From Paulinella micropora (taxonomy: Eukaryota > Cercozoa > Imbricatea > Euglyphida > Paulinellidae): a stretch of DNA of 64,000 nucleotides. Positions within the stretch are counted from its first letter, which is position 1, and each line of letters begins with the position of its first letter. The position numbers and the translations under genes are program-made. Shown here piece by piece: positions 41,530 to 51,865 of this stretch. Location of the stretch: contig WBZZ01000913.1 in the NCBI GenBank assembly GCA_019918135.1, forward strand, positions 155,001 through 219,000, given 5' to 3'. The notes below the pieces were generated by a model. That model had not been told where the DNA came from, searched no databases, and saw only the letters and a program-made list of their open reading frames with translations.

Positions 41530-44500
41530 ATGCCTTCCAAGCAGCCGCCCGCATGGTTCACGGTGATCATGCAGATCCAACTGGCGAACCGCGCCCGCAA
41601 CGGGACTGAATTACAGCAGTCGACATTGTCCACGTGGAAGATGGTCGAGGATGCGTTGCTGTCCAAGGAACGCGGCGCGGGAGGGGGCTTGCAACACCTG
41701 CTGGAGCCAGAGACGAAGGGCGTGTACCACCAGATAGCCCTGTCGTACCAGCAGGCCAGCGAGACCTTCGTGAACTACCAGCGTACCAAGGCCAGCGCGG
41801 CCTACATCAAGACGTTCGGCGCGGCGCGTGACGCGGTGTCCGGCCGCTGGCAACACCCGCCGCCCGAGGCGGTGTTCCTGGTGGCCCGCGTGGCATCGGC
41901 CATCCTGACCGAGATCAGCGGGCTCCGGCCAGCGAAAAATACGCCCGAGATCTGGGTTGTAGGCCGCGGCCTCGGGGGGAGCGAAACGGAACTATGGCGG
42001 CTTACAATCCCCGAGTCCCACGAGGAGCTGGTCTGCTGGCAGAAACACGACCCGGGCTCTGCCGTGGGCCCGGCGCTGCGCCTGGAGCTGCCGCTCGCCT
42101 GGGTCGCGACGGGCGCCAACTGCCAGCACGGCTGCTGGTGCCTGCTGCAGAAACAACACGCGGCCGTGCTGCGGCACTCACTGCAGCTGCTGTGGGACCC
42201 GAGCGCGCCCGTCGTTGCGGGCGCCAAGGATGTGTCGTTGCAGCCCATCGTCGACTACCGCGTCATGCTGCCCTGCGACGTGCTGCTGCCGCCCAGCAGT
42301 ACGGTTCTGCCGCATGGTTTGGAGGGCGCGGGGCGCGGCCTGGCCATCTGCGAGAAGCTGCTGTCGGACGCGTTCCCCACGCTGGCCTGGGAGCTGGGCG
42401 CCGTCCGCCACGTGTACCAAACCGTACTGATGGGCTCGCCGGGCCCGCTCTGGGCCCGCTGCCAGACAGAAGAAGAAATCGCCTGCTTCCTGAACCTCTG
42501 GTACACGCTGACGGCCACGCTGGTGTCCGTATCGGGTGGCCACGGCCCAACGTCAACCGAGCTCGACGACGTGGACGACAGCTCGCTGGTCGGGCTGGAC
42601 GGCGCGGCGCAGCGGTTCTGGTCGGGCACGGGCAGCGCGCCCCCCGCCGGGACGCCGGCCGGGGGCGCGGTGCTGGACCGGTCCTGGTACAAGCGCGGCG
42701 TGCAGCTCAGGGCCCGGCTCCTGTGCGCGGACTCTCCCCCCCTGCTGCTGCTGCGCGGCGGCGCGCGTGCCCTGTCAAACGTCCAGTTGCTGCCCTTCCG
42801 CCAACGGTTGCAGTGGACGCACCCGCCGCCCAACGCCGCCGACGCGGCCGGCTGCCTGCTCGACCTCGTCGTCACCGGCGCAGACAGCAGCGCGCTGGCC
42901 GAACAGCTAGCACAGTTCTGCCTGGCCAGCGCTGTTGGTGCCAGGCTCGTGGTGCTGGACTACAACTGCGATGCTGCGGTCAAGAGTTGCTTCGACGCGC
43001 TCACGGCGCACCCCGCCTGGCAGACTAGGCTCGTCGCGCGCCTGGGGGTGCTGGCCTGCGTCACGACGGCGCCCGCGGGTGTGCCCTGCCCGACCGGGCG
43101 GGGCTGCACACGATAGCCTCGCACCAGTCGGCCGCCCACGCGCTGCCCGTGGCGGGCCTGTGCCGGGCGAAACCGGCACTGGCCCCCCGGGTCCGCCGCG
43201 CGCGCCGATCGTTAGGAGGGACTTCGAGCCCATCAAGCACAGGCCCCAGGCCCAGTGGTCCTTCGTGTACTACGAGGAAAAGAACGCGGGGGCCCGCGCG
43301 GAAGAGCTGATCCGGCTCGCGCCCGCCACCACGGAGCTGCGCAACGAGCCGCTGCGCCTGCTGATGGTGGCGACGCTGCAGGACAGGCTGGGCACGCTCA
43401 TGCCGGGGGGCCACGCGCACGAGGTCTGGGTCGGCGAGGTGCAGGCGTGGCTGGCGCGCCACATCCGCCAGACCGGGTTCGTGGACAACATCCCTATGGC
43501 CGTGAACAAGCGCTGGCAGGACCGCATGGCGGCGGCGCTGATCGACCACGAACGCACGAGCGGCAGCAGCGGCTTCTGGACCTGGTGCATGGAGATCCTG
43601 TTGTGCGTGGTCTCCGAGGGCTCGGCCGCGGGCTGCCTGTCGTCCACGTCGGCGCCGCAGGTCGCCCTGTACGCCCTGCGCCTGCTGTGGGCGTGCGTGC
43701 GCAGGAGCTGGAAGGCGCGCGGCCTCGTGTCGCTGTGCGGCGGCGGGGGCGAACTGGAGATCCAGACCGTACTGCGCAACAAGAGCCACGCGCGGCGTGT
43801 GCGCACGGAATTCGACGTGGCGCACATCAACAGCGGCCGCCCGTCGTGGTTCGAGTCCCTGCGCACCATCTGCTGCTACGACGAGCTGCCGGCCCTGCGC
43901 TTCAAGGGCACCGAGCGGCCCGTGGCCGCGCCGCCCGTGCCCACGGCGGTCCGCGGCGCTAGCGTGCTCGGGCTGGAGACGGCGCAGCCGCTGGCGCTCG
44001 GCTGGAAGCTGCCACAAACAGTGGCAGTGTGGCCCCTGCAGCAGCAGCAGTTCGGCACCTTCGTGCTCTCGGACCCGGACGCGGTAGAGCTACTCAGGCT
44101 GGCCAGCCAGGCGTTCACCGAGCAGCCGGCGGCCGCCGCGCTGGACCAGAACACGGTCAAGTCGCGCTGGGGGCGGAACGAAGCCCCCAACGGCACATTC
44201 CATGGTCAACGCCCTTAAGGCCGCGTGGATGCTCTTGGCGCCGCTCAGCGTGCTCGACGTGCTGGTGGACCTGTACGCGCCCTGCGTGCGCACGATATAC
44301 GCGAACGCGCGCGAAAAAAACCTCTTGGACGAAAGGAACAGGCAGCGCGCGCTGTTGGACTGGCCCGACCCGACAAGTCCTACGAGTCGCAATTGCTCAT
44401 TTCCTGCTACCGCCAGACGGGCGCGGCCCTGGCGGAGATCTTGTGGCCGCGCGCTGCGTACGACCCCACCTCGTCCGCGGAGCTCTGGGACGGCAAGACC

Positions 44501-46054
44501 CGCCTGCTGGACACCACAACCATACGGGTCGGCAGCGCACAGGGGCCCGCGGGCCCCCCTTGCACGCCGCTGCCGCTCATCGACTACGTCCTGCACCGCG
44601 TGGGTTGTGGCACCAGACTGCTGGCCAGCGAGCACGGCCGGCAGCTGCTGCTGTTCAACGTGAACGCGAGGCCGGTGGCCAGCACGGCCGCCGGTGACCT
44701 GGCGTCCGACGTGGCCGTGTTCGGGACGCTGTCGGTCGTGCTGCCCACGGTGCCGGACCAGATCCCGGGCTTCAGGCGCGGGATCGTCAGCAGGTTGACG
44801 CAGGGGCGGGTGTCGTCCCTGATTTGCACCGACTTCTCACTCACGGCGGAATGCATGCTGACGCAAGAGTGCAACAAGAAGCCACCGGCAGAGGCGGTGG
44901 TCGAGCTCGGCGCCTGCCTGCCGAACGAATGCGAGTGGACGTTTGCGCCCGAGGACCTGCCCCTGCGCCTGAGGAGGTTCACGGGCGACGTGGTCAGGGT
45001 CCTGGACGAGTATAAGCTGCCGAAGCAGCGCGCCCCCCCGCAGCCCAAGCCCGCGCAGCGCCGCGGCAAGACGAAGCGGGAGCCTACGGACGAATGGAAC
45101 TCCTTCTACGACGAAGACGACGAACAAGAAAGCTACGACAGCCCGATCAAGAGGCGGCGCGTCCAGATTAGCCGGCGCCCTGCCAAGCAGGCCAAGCCCG
45201 GCTACGGCGTGGTGGGGAGCAAGGGGCGGCCGCGGCCGGCCCAGAAGCCCGATGACTGGCGCTGTGCGGATTGGGACAATCCGGACGCGTCGTCGCACCA
45301 GTTAACGACGGCGAGGCAGCCTCATCATCGGTGGGGCGGCCCCGCTCCCGTGCGGTCTTGGTCGTCTGCTTTTGCTGCTACTGCTGCCTCTGCTTCATCT
45401 TCTGGCTCCTGGAACCCGCCCGCCCAGGCCGCCAGCGGCTGGGCCAAGACAGCAGCGGCGGCCCCACAGGCCGCCGCCAGCGGCTGGGTGACGGCCGAGC
45501 AGCCCTCACCAGCAGCCCCCCAGACCGCCAGCGGCTGGGTGACGGCCGCGCATCCCTCAACAGCAGCCCCACAGGCCGCCGCCGGTAGCTGGACCCCAAC
45601 AGCAGCGGCAGCCCCGCAGGCCGCCGCCGGCGGCTGGGTGACGGCCCCGACAGCAGCGGCAGCCCCGCAGCCCTCAACAGCAGCCCCGCAGGCCGCCGCG
45701 AGCGGCTGGGCGACGGCCCCGACAGCAGTGGCAGCCCCACAGGCCGCCGCCAGCGGCTGGGCGACGGCCGAGCAGCCCTCACCAGCAGCCCCGCAGGCCG
45801 CCGCCGGTGGCTGGGGCCCGCACAGTCAATCCGACGGCGTGTCCGCACAGTCAAGCGCGCACAGAGCACCAGATCGTCGTGAGGACTTGCCGGCCAATGG
45901 CAGGAACGCTTCAGAGCACGACGATATTCTGCCACCACTAGATTCACCCGTTTTGCTATACAACGAGGGTCAGGGGTTTGAGGGCCCGGAATCTTCCGAG
46001 GAAAACCTGGCTATGGACAATCAACACAATGACTTTTATAATAACTTTTCTTAA
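41530..46054 (+). pseudogene. Left-arm copy of the giant arm gene (broken)
   Basis: Matches the 1,467-codon gene of the right arm along its whole length, with nearly identical encoded sequence. It starts MPSKQPPAWFTVIMQ, 8 bases after a conserved tcaatt element. This copy has about two breaks. Its tandem-repeat section (about 45,410-45,820) has a different number and order of repeat types than the right copy. See the right-arm entry for domain description. Confidence 0.8.
45410..45820 (+). repeat. Coding tandem repeats, left arm
   Basis: Units of roughly 16-20 codons, mostly GW(V/A)TA followed by Ala/Pro/Thr and APQ. The composition is dominated by Ala, Pro, Gly and Trp. Unit types and numbers differ from those at 58,950-59,360. 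Confidence 0.8.
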
Positions 46055-46440
46055 TAGTCAAGGCTGTTCTCTGTATTAAAAAAAAAGAGTGCTAGTCGGG
46101 GGGGCAGTGTGGAGAGGCTGAGACCAACCTTTTCGAACTCGTTGTAAAAATCCCTCCCCCCGTTTTCCTTGGCAGTTATGATTTTTTTCTTGCTCGGTGT
46201 AGCCGGCGTGAAAAGTGCGCAGATCGGTGGGGGAAATGGGGGGGAGAGGGGAAAGAGTGCAAGTACTTAGGCCCCGCCCCAAAAAAACGGGGGGGGAAGG
46301 GAGGTCTAAAGGCCACCGACAGCATTTTCCAAGAAAAAAGCCCCACGAACAAGAAATTTCCTGAGTTCCCCTTCCATTTCCCTGCTCCCTCCGTGCAGGA
46401 CGTTTGGGCCGTACAGGGGGAGGTTTTTGTGTTGGCGAAG
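46055..46440. other. Spacer between the two left-arm genes
   Basis: About 390 bp with A- and G-rich runs. It recurs between the same two genes in the right arm at 58,515-58,867. It probably holds the end signal of the giant gene and the promoter of the next gene; no certain element is visible. Confidence 0.5.
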
Positions 46441-47835
46441 ATGGCGGCCCTGCGGCAGGAAGATATTTTCCCCGTACAGGCCCGCCAGGCCACCCAGATC
46501 AGCCGCCGGGTCCTGCTGACACTAGAGAGGATGAGCATGGAGCCCTGCGTGTTCGAGGCTCTCAACAAGATTAGAGAACAGATCCTGTCGGGCGGGATCT
46601 CGATCCTGACCCAGAGCGGTCACAAGCCGCGCCATCCGGCGACCCGGGAATTAAGGGCTCACCTGTCCAAGCTGACGAGCCAGATCGTGCTCAGCATGTA
46701 CAAGCAGGGCCTGTGCCTGCTGGCGCGCAGGAAGCACGGCACGCTGGGCGAAGTCTTCGAATGTATGGACGCGTGCGACTTCGACATTTCGTTCACGGAA
46801 CTCAGACACCGGCGGAAGTACTCTTGCTTCCACCGCCGCAGCTGGGGTAGGGCCCGCAGGGACGTGGTGGTAGTCGAGTTCCCGCCGTACCGGCCGAACC
46901 ATACGGGCCTGCCCTGCAGCCCGATGTGTTCGCTGCTAGAAACGTACCTCATCCGCCGGCAGCTGGAAAACACCAGGCTGGCCTTCAGCCTAGACCACGC
47001 CGCGGACGGCGTTCTCCTGGCGCGCAAGCGCACGGGCAACGTAGACAGGATCTTCGAGGAGGCCTACCTCAAGGGCAGCCTGCCCAACGGCCTGGGCAGC
47101 AAGCCACAACCTCCCGAGCCCAGGATCAGCATGCCCCCCGCTCAATGGAAGGACAGGGACAATGTGCCGGAAGCGCCCAGCGACAGGGGCTTCCTGCCGG
47201 GCCTCGTGTTCCGGACGGGCAAGCAGGACGCGGGGCAGTTGGCCGAGCTCGCCTTGCTGGAAGAGCTGCAGTCCGACAAGTTCTACGAGCTCGCGTTACA
47301 ACCGGGGCGCACTACTGCCGTGGCGGGCGTGTGCGCGGCCAGGGACAACACGGCCCTGGTGTACTCCCGCGAGGCCCTGCGCCCCGAACAAGAGATTTCG
47401 CACGAGCAGTGGTGCGCGCTGGTCGCGCGGGCCTTCTCGCTGCCCATCGGGCAGACCGACCGCCGCAATCGCAGCGCCGAGGTCATCCACGCCTTCCAGT
47501 TCTACCGGAACAGCTTCCTGCACCAGACCGCACTGTTCCGTGATTTCCTCAACGACCTGCTCGCCGACCTGGAGACCGCCAACCTGCGGGCGCGCGCCTC
47601 GCACTGGGGGCTGCGCACGGACGTGGACAAGCAGTTGCTCAAGTGCTGGTGGAAGGCGGAGGTCCTGGGCGCGCCCGACACGGGGTCCGTAGAGGAGCTG
47701 CTGCAACTCATCAAGCTCCAGAACACGCTCAGGCCCGACCTGACCCACGAGGCCGCAATCCTGCGCGCGCTCTACGAGAATTACATGCCGAGCACCGCCG
47801 AGCGTGCCAGGCGCGCCAAGCGCGGCCGCCGGTGA
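46441..47835 (+). CDS. Possible portal-like protein, full copy spanning the left arm boundary
   Basis: 464 residues from the ATG at 46,441 (MAALRQEDIF). The layout weakly resembles dsDNA virus portal proteins. Early helices have the block FEALNKIREQILSGGIS, then a helical region with PATREL. A beta part has DVVVVEFPPYRP, then the turn SPMCSLLETYLIRRQLE, and long helices to a basic tail (RARRAKRGRR). No motif is diagnostic, so this is an impression, not an assignment. The last 120 codons lie beyond the arm boundary at 47,477, so this is the natural full copy; the right-arm copy ends differently. Confidence 0.6.
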   Translation: MAALRQEDIFPVQARQATQISRRVLLTLERMSMEPCVFEALNKIREQILSGGISILTQSGHKPRHPATRELRAHLSKLTSQIVLSMYKQGLCLLARRKHGTLGEVFECMDACDFDISFTELRHRRKYSCFHRRSWGRARRDVVVVEFPPYRPNHTGLPCSPMCSLLETYLIRRQLENTRLAFSLDHAADGVLLARKRTGNVDRIFEEAYLKGSLPNGLGSKPQPPEPRISMPPAQWKDRDNVPEAPSDRGFLPGLVFRTGKQDAGQLAELALLEELQSDKFYELALQPGRTTAVAGVCAARDNTALVYSREALRPEQEISHEQWCALVARAFSLPIGQTDRRNRSAEVIHAFQFYRNSFLHQTALFRDFLNDLLADLETANLRARASHWGLRTDVDKQLLKCWWKAEVLGAPDTGSVEELLQLIKLQNTLRPDLTHEAAILRALYENYMPSTAERARRAKRGRR

Positions 47836-48279
47836 TTTTTGTGCTTTCTGCCCTCACGAGACTTCCGGAAAAAGTTGGACGCGAAAGTCGGCTAGATTTT
47901 GTTTTTAATGCGGGTGTGTTCTTTTCCTGCCTAAATTTTGTATTAAAAAAGCACCACCAAAACTTGGAGTTTCTGCACACGCGACTGCCAGAGGTAAAAA
48001 ATGGCCGGCCTACTAGCAGACGAGGGAAACCGGGGGGAAATGCAAAAAGAAGTGCTGTGCTACGGGAAGTTAAAGTGTGTAGGGAACGGGGACCGGGGGA
48101 AAAGGAAACTGTGCGGCCGGTACGTGGGGGAACGGGAACGGGAAGGACCAAACCAACAAAAAACGGGGGGAGGGGGAAGAAGGTGGCCAAAAAAGAAAGA
48201 ATAGCAAGTGTATTATTAAGAACAACATTCGCCTTTTTTTCTGGGGTGGTGTCAAAAACCCGCTCCCGCATTTTGCTTC
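47836..48279. other. Spacer at the left start of the unique segment
   Basis: About 440 bp, with an ATTAAA-like signal near 47,942, purine-rich sequence and no supported gene. It leads to the TMBIM-like gene. Confidence 0.5.
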
Positions 48280-49176
48280 ATGCCCGAGAGCGAAGCGGTC
48301 GTCGTCAAGGTCGCGGAGGCCTGTGACAATGCCACAGAAGCCCCAGACGCGCCGGCCAATGAGTTGTTATTAATCGAGATCGCCCAGATGCGCAAGCAAA
48401 TCGACCAGCTGCAACAGACGACACTCACGGTCAGCAACCTGACGGCCACGGAGCGCACGGGCTTCGTGCGCGAGGTCATGGGCTATACCGTGCTGCACCT
48501 GACTGCCACGCTGCTGCTCATGCTCGCGAGTACTCGCTGGGTGGATTGTCGCGGCTGGTACAACGACCACCCGTGGTTGGTAGGCGTGTTTCTAGCCGCG
48601 TGCGCCGTCCAGATAGCGCTGTTCTACTACGACTGCGTGCTGCACCTGGGCCTCCTAGCGCTGTTCCTGATCAGCGGCACCGTGGTGCTGGCAGACCTCG
48701 TGCTGCTGCGCGCCGACTCTACTATTGTGTTCGACACGTGCGCCGTGGTCGACGCCTTCTGCGTCCTGTGTTTTTGCTGGTGCCTGCAGCGCTGTGTGCC
48801 GTACAGGAACCTGTACGCGCTGCTGCTGCTGCTGCTCGCTTCGTCGGTCACCTTCTTCGTCGAGATCTGGCGGCCGTACGGTTCCGTGCTCGGCAACCTG
48901 AGCCTGCTGTGGCGCACGGAGCTGCCGACCGTTGCGCGCGGGACGCTGGGGGTGATCGTCATGTCCACCGTCACGTGCGCCTACGTGCTGTGGCAGCTGG
49001 AACGCGCCATGCACCATACCGCCCGGAGCAATAGCTACCGGGCCTCGCTGCTGCTGTTCTGCAATCTGGTCGAAATGGTTTTTCTCATGGGGCTGGGGCT
49101 GACGCGGGTCATGGAGGGCGCCAGGGCGCTGCGCACACGGTTTCAGAACACTCTCCCGCGGCCCGCCGCCTTGTAA
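48280..49176 (+). CDS. TMBIM/Bax-inhibitor-like seven-helix membrane protein
   Basis: 298 residues from the ATG at 48,280. A soluble, helix-prone amino part (1-60) precedes seven hydrophobic segments at about 67-86, 99-117, 121-144, 149-171, 177-196, 221-240 and 253-276. Just before the first helix, ERTGFVREVMGYTVLHLTAT matches the family pattern 'R..F.rkvy..l..ql..T' of TMBIM/LFG proteins, and helix spacing agrees throughout. Cellular members sit in Golgi, ER or plasma membrane and limit calcium-driven cell death. Cytomegalovirus US12-family proteins and poxvirus vGAAP are viral relatives. An anti-apoptotic role is inferred. It lies in the unique segment between the arms, as the US12 family does. 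Confidence 0.72.
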   Translation: MPESEAVVVKVAEACDNATEAPDAPANELLLIEIAQMRKQIDQLQQTTLTVSNLTATERTGFVREVMGYTVLHLTATLLLMLASTRWVDCRGWYNDHPWLVGVFLAACAVQIALFYYDCVLHLGLLALFLISGTVVLADLVLLRADSTIVFDTCAVVDAFCVLCFCWCLQRCVPYRNLYALLLLLLASSVTFFVEIWRPYGSVLGNLSLLWRTELPTVARGTLGVIVMSTVTCAYVLWQLERAMHHTARSNSYRASLLLFCNLVEMVFLMGLGLTRVMEGARALRTRFQNTLPRPAAL

Positions 49177-49605
49177 AAAGTTTTACGACCAGAAATTCTT
49201 TCAAAAAAAGGGGAGGAAGATCTCCCCGGGCCTTGCGTTCCGGGGGGGGGGGCCGAGAAACGATCCCACCCTCACGTTGGCCGGCCACCTCCATCCCTCT
49301 CTCTCTCTCATTCATTTCTTTTGGCGCCTATTGGCTGGCTGGATTTTTTTTGCCTCCACCTCCGGCCCACCCCCTTGACCTTGTGCTTGCCCGACTTTTC
49401 CATACCCCTCCGGCCCCCCCCCTCACCTTTGCTTGCCCTGACTTTTCCATACACCTCCGGCCCCCCCCCCCACTCCCGTTCCTCCACCCCCGGCCCCCCC
49501 CTCCCGAAAAATATACCGTGCGAGCCCCGGGGGGAACGGGAGGGGAGGGGAGAAAGCACAACCAACCTCTGGGAGAAAAATCTGGGTCCACGCGCAAAAT
49601 CCAAA
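49177..49605. other. Intergenic region with CT repeat and C tracts
   Basis: About 430 bp. A G run lies at about 49,242-49,251, a CT repeat at about 49,296-49,309, and C-rich direct repeats of a short unit (cttttccatacacctccggcccc) at about 49,397 and 49,442. It is probably the leader of the next gene. Confidence 0.5.
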
Positions 49606-50055
49606 ATGACCGACGTCCAGAACCCCCGCGATGCAGACATGACCCGGCCTGACAAGAAGCAGCGGACCGAACCACCACAATTGCCAGCAGTGACTGAAAG
49701 TAAAAAGGAAACAGCGCAGGAGTTCTCGCTGGTGCGCCGCGGGGATGCGGGTTCCTCCAACCCCGAGTGGTGTGCGCAGCGGTACGGCTGCATCGCGTAC
49801 TTCAACGAGAAAGCCCGCGACGAGGACGCGCTGCAGGAGCTGATCGCGCCGCTGCTCAAGGCGGGTGCCGGGACCGAGGTGGTCAGGGCCCTGGTCGGCG
49901 CGCGTGCCCTGGCCCTGCACTACACGGAAAGAGAGCACCACGCCGAGAATTGTCAGGGCTGCGCGTGGAAGAAGTGCGACGGCCCGCTGTGCCACGAGAT
50001 GCTGCACAAGGACGAGAATTGCGCCTGCGGCTTCGGCTCGGCCAAGGGCGCCTAG
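49606..50055 (+). CDS. Small Cys/His-rich protein
   Basis: 149 residues from the ATG at 49,606 (MTDVQNPRDAD); the sequence upstream in this frame is low-complexity. The amino third is polar and basic. Residues 54-106 look like a small helical domain. Residues 111-142 have a dense Cys/His cluster (HAENCQGCAWKKC, then CHEMLHKDENCACG) that could bind zinc. No family is recognised; a regulatory or RNA-binding role is possible but unsupported. Confidence 0.6.
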   Translation: MTDVQNPRDADMTRPDKKQRTEPPQLPAVTESKKETAQEFSLVRRGDAGSSNPEWCAQRYGCIAYFNEKARDEDALQELIAPLLKAGAGTEVVRALVGARALALHYTEREHHAENCQGCAWKKCDGPLCHEMLHKDENCACGFGSAKGA

Positions 50056-50468
50056 GCGCGGCAGAATGGCTCGCCTTACTTTTTTTGCCTAGTAGAAAAA
50101 TATGTTTGTTCTTTCTCTCCCCTTTTTTCTTTTGTTGTTTTCTCTTTGTAACTCTCCCCCCTTACCTTTTCTTTCCGTTCGCCCTCCCTTCCTTTCCCAT
50201 CCTCTACTACCCGTATCCACCACGCAGGGGGGGGGAGCAAGATGAGAAAAAAAACCTTAAGCAGAAATAGAAATCGCTTGATTAAAAAAAGCGCTTCAAA
50301 ATTTCCTTTTTTTTAAATAAAAATTGTACAACGTAAAAAATACAGCAAAGAGCTAGGAAAGAAACCATTCCGTCCATGGTTTCCAGAGCACCAACAGGCC
50401 CCCCGCCGTTCAGCAGACTATCGACTTAAGAAAGAAATTTACTGACGGACTTGGTTTAACACCAAGCT
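50056..50468. other. AT-rich spacer at the start of the island
   Basis: T-rich and C-rich sequence with an AAATAAA near 50,315 that could end the preceding transcript. GC content falls here. No gene is seen. Confidence 0.5.
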
Positions 50469-51865
50469 TTGTGCCAGAACTGCCAAAAGCCAGCCGACTG
50501 CAAGAGCTTTCATGAACGGGTTTTGCTATGGCAGCCCTTTACTACCTGCCCGTACAGAGTTCAGGCAAAGGAGCTAAACTTGGATCACCTGACGGCCTTT
50601 TTTCTGGACAATTACGAAAAATTAGCTCAAGAATACAACAAGGCCTTCCCAAAGATTGAGGGCATTTCTGTTTCGAGACGTACCTTTGAGAGTCATGTTA
50701 GGAACAATCCAAAGGTCCTACCAATTGGGAACAACATTATCGTCTTGAAAAAGCAAGGTATTCTGTTCAAGAACGTGAGCAAGCCTTACGGACATGGAAA
50801 GAAGGATTTTGACGCCTATGTAGCGAGCTACATGCAGCTGCAGAAGATTCTTGCCAATGATGAAATGGCGCCCGATGTTTTTGGTTACTTGCTAGTACGT
50901 GACGATCTGGTCTTTCCCAAGAAGTGTGGATTGCTATGGAATATATCCCTCCGCCCATTGGTGAAAAGAGCGCGGACATTGTGTATATTGCAACCGCGAC
51001 TCACGACACCCTGACTAGCTTCGACACGTTCTTACGCACGGCAATCCCGTTCGTATCTGAAAAAGGCATCCTGTTTTATGATGACAAGCTCGAGAACATG
51101 CTACAGCGTGTAACTGGTACCACGCGACGCTTTCTACTCAACGACGTGGACCCGTACTTTTGTTTGGAATTCATGAAAATGGCTCAGGACGAAAGCCCCG
51201 AAACGTTCCGAGAGACACTGGTGCTATGCAATGCGCTGAGCCTGCTGGCTAACAGTCTTAGACAATTCAGGCAAAAGTCCCTCTGGTAGAGCGCATTCAG
51301 TACTACGTCCTGGAGTTGCTCATGGGCGCTAAAGGCCAAGAAAACTTTAAGCGATGTGCCAAATGGTGGTTTTCGAGTCTTCTGCGCCTGGGGCCAAGTT
51401 CTCGAACGCCAAGCCGGTCCGTGTGATGTTGCCATTCACTACATGAACGATTTGCGATATAAGAAAAGCCAGGTTAATTTAGATAGAGGATTCGAACCAA
51501 TCGGCTGGCTCAATGAAGTAGAAGAAGACTGTGCATTTCTTGAAACAAAGGACGGATCGATCGCAGTGAAGCGCGAGTATACAAAGCGTCAAATGTCTGC
51601 TTTCAAAAAAATTGCGTTAGCCGACGTAGAACAGTTGCTTTCTTTCGTGATTCGTGCTTCCGCGGCCGTGCCTGTCATTACACGGGACGCCCAACAAATT
51701 CCTTCTGAGTTGAAGTCCCTTCAAGATGTTTGGGATGTCTCTTTTGGTTCGAATTATAGCTCAGACAACCACAGCCCCGCAGAAATGCCACAGGTGTCGT
51801 CACGCGTGCATGCAGCCAGACAAAGGATTCCAAAGGCTCGTCAAAAATCAAAGAAATATTCCTGA
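50469..51865 (+). pseudogene. Unrecognised gene in the AT-richer island
   Basis: Coding-like sequence of about 460 codons with lower GC and different codon use from the neighbouring viral genes, and with about two breaks. The amino part has a Cys/His start (MCQNCQKPADC) and helical blocks. The middle is a globular part with many aromatic and acidic residues. The tail is basic with Lys/Arg/Ser. No family is recognised. Its composition resembles the gene at 53,936-54,881 and differs from the arms, which suggests separate acquisition. Confidence 0.5.

Larger units (their letters stand above)
40315..47477 (+). repeat. Left arm of the large inverted repeat
   Basis: About 7.2 kb that reappears reversed at 57,478-64,000. 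Near 40,315 the sequence aggccac plus following bases mirrors the very end of the window; on the inner side identity stops at 47,477. Identity is very high in coding parts, with some length differences in tracts and repeats. The arms enclose a unique segment of 10,000 bp. Confidence 0.95.

Noticed and set aside
47643-48326. Plus-strand open stretch overlapping the end of the portal-like gene
   Set aside because: It overlaps that gene in another frame and then runs through purine-rich spacer with no motif.
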